Shown piece by piece: positions 63,440 to 64,000 of a DNA stretch of 64,000 nt; the first letter of the stretch is position 1; each line of letters begins with the position of its first letter. Made by a program: the position numbers and the translations under genes. The DNA is from Sipunculus nudus (taxonomy: Eukaryota > Annelida > Sipuncula > Golfingiida > Sipunculidae): contig JAPPUL010000068.1 of the NCBI GenBank assembly GCA_026874595.1, positions 387,001-451,000 of the forward strand, in the 5' to 3' direction. A model generated the notes under the pieces. It searched no databases. It was not told where the DNA came from and saw nothing but the letters and a program-made list of their open reading frames with translations.

Positions 63440-64000
63440 TATTCACGTTCTGACAGCGGCTTCCCTTTCTCTTTTTTTGAAAGCTCTATTAACTCTTCCA
63501 TCGTGTACACCTTCTTACTTTTTCCACTTTTTAAATCTATCTCTTCCATATATACATAGCTTGCCATAGGATAATAATTTATTGCATTTTCAACGTAATA
63601 TTGTCCCTTCGGAAAATGCTTTTCATTTACTCCCTTCGCTTCCATCATATGTTTTGCATTCTTACTCGACAACCTAACGTGGATTGCTTTTATTTGTATC
63701 TTAAACCCTTCTTGCCCTGATTTCGCTCTTTCTAGCTTTAAACTTGGTTCCCATTCCCGTACCTCTCCTTGCCTAAGCCTATTGTCAGATACCTTTCTTG
63801 CCGGTGACCACTCCCAATGTTGCCATATCTTATATTCTGCCTTATAAAGCTCTTTATTACTTGCATCAAGAAGTTTTGCATATACTAATATCATCCTTTC
63901 TGGATCTGCTGTTGGCAAGTAATGACCTGCGTTCTCGTTCTTTAGCAATACCTTAAGTTTTATCTCCTCTCCCTCATGATTTATATCAGATACTTTTACA
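63436..64000 (-). CDS. C-terminal part of a multihaem-cytochrome-like or secreted protein (runs off the right edge)
   Basis: The frame is open to base 64000, so the gene is longer than the 188 codons seen. The visible part is beta-rich, beginning VSDINHEGEEIKLKVLLKNENAGHYLPTADPERMILVYAKLLD. The N-x-x-A-G-H-x-L-P-T pattern resembles the immunoglobulin-like C-terminal domain of some periplasmic multihaem cytochromes, where the His can be a haem ligand, but no CxxCH motif is in the visible part. A charged C-terminal tail ends KGKPLSEREY. The identity is tentative. Confidence 0.5.
   Translation of the reverse strand, partial: VKVSDINHEGEEIKLKVLLKNENAGHYLPTADPERMILVYAKLLDASNKELYKAEYKIWQHWEWSPARKVSDNRLRQGEVREWEPSLKLERAKSGQEGFKIQIKAIHVRLSSKNAKHMMEAKGVNEKHFPKGQYYVENAINYYPMASYVYMEEIDLKSGKSKKVYTMEELIELSKKEKGKPLSEREY

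Overview
This is a low-GC, gene-dense bacterial chromosome segment. It holds about 50 protein genes, two tRNA genes, a probable cobalamin riboswitch and many short tandem repeats; there is no prophage, insertion sequence or CRISPR array. The best lineage guess is a spirochaete (Spirochaetota), order unknown. RpoB carries Asn where rifampicin-sensitive bacteria have Ser (E. coli 531), a known spirochaete trait. The window also has a diderm envelope (three beta-barrel proteins, lipoproteins), CheW and CheX-type proteins, and a regulator with two cyclic-nucleotide domains. This is inference; a 16S or RpoB phylogeny would settle it.

Region 1-11 kb: the start of an unknown membrane protein (left edge), a MEMO1-family protein coupled to a U32 peptidase-like protein, galU overlapping an IPT/NHL protein, a lipoprotein, mitochondrial-type aconitase, and two envelope proteins (a beta-barrel and a FecR-barrel chimera). 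Region 11-19.5 kb (minus strand): cvpA, mtnA, a divergent WecG/TagA-like protein, then a cobalt/corrinoid operon read from 19.5 kb downwards. That operon runs promoter, probable cobalamin riboswitch, outer-membrane barrel, CbiM-CbiN fusion, CbiQ, CbiO, CbiK, CbiL-like: an apparent path from outer-membrane uptake through cobalt chelation to the first corrin methylation.

Region 19.5-26 kb: a PseG-like/zinc-ribbon/methyltransferase fusion, a membrane-anchored double winged-helix protein, aroB, a Xer recombinase and ribBA. Region 26.5-37.7 kb: the classical tRNA-Thr, tRNA-Trp, secE, nusG, rplKAJL, rpoBC block. Region 37.7-53.8 kb: cheW, a K+-dependent-type membrane pyrophosphatase, the double-cNMP regulator, a class V aminotransferase with a fresh 181-bp tandem duplication of its 3' end, a C-terminal processing protease, a 56-residue zinc-ribbon protein, a histone-deacetylase-family enzyme, an aroQ-efp-accB-accC cluster whose AccB has lost the biotinyl lysine, a BamD-like lipoprotein, a HAD phosphatase, and a DUF1634-like/TSUP pair separated by 14 copies of a 16-bp repeat made of ribosome-binding-site sequence. 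Region 54-64 kb: a radical SAM protein, leuA with a candidate leader peptide, a CheX/receiver/PilZ-like protein, a GlnE with a degenerate N-terminal catalytic domain, mnmA, and a partial gene at the right edge.

Two genome-scale habits stand out. Short direct tandem duplications sit at many gene ends and starts. Genes also fall into two codon dialects: most use purine-ending codons (ATA, GCA), while a set of plus-strand genes use pyrimidine-ending codons (ATT, GCT). The strongest candidates for new biology are the riboswitch-controlled outer-membrane barrel, the lysine-less AccB, the one-sided GlnE, the PseG/methyltransferase fusion with a G9 tract in its linker, and the repeated ribosome-binding-site array.
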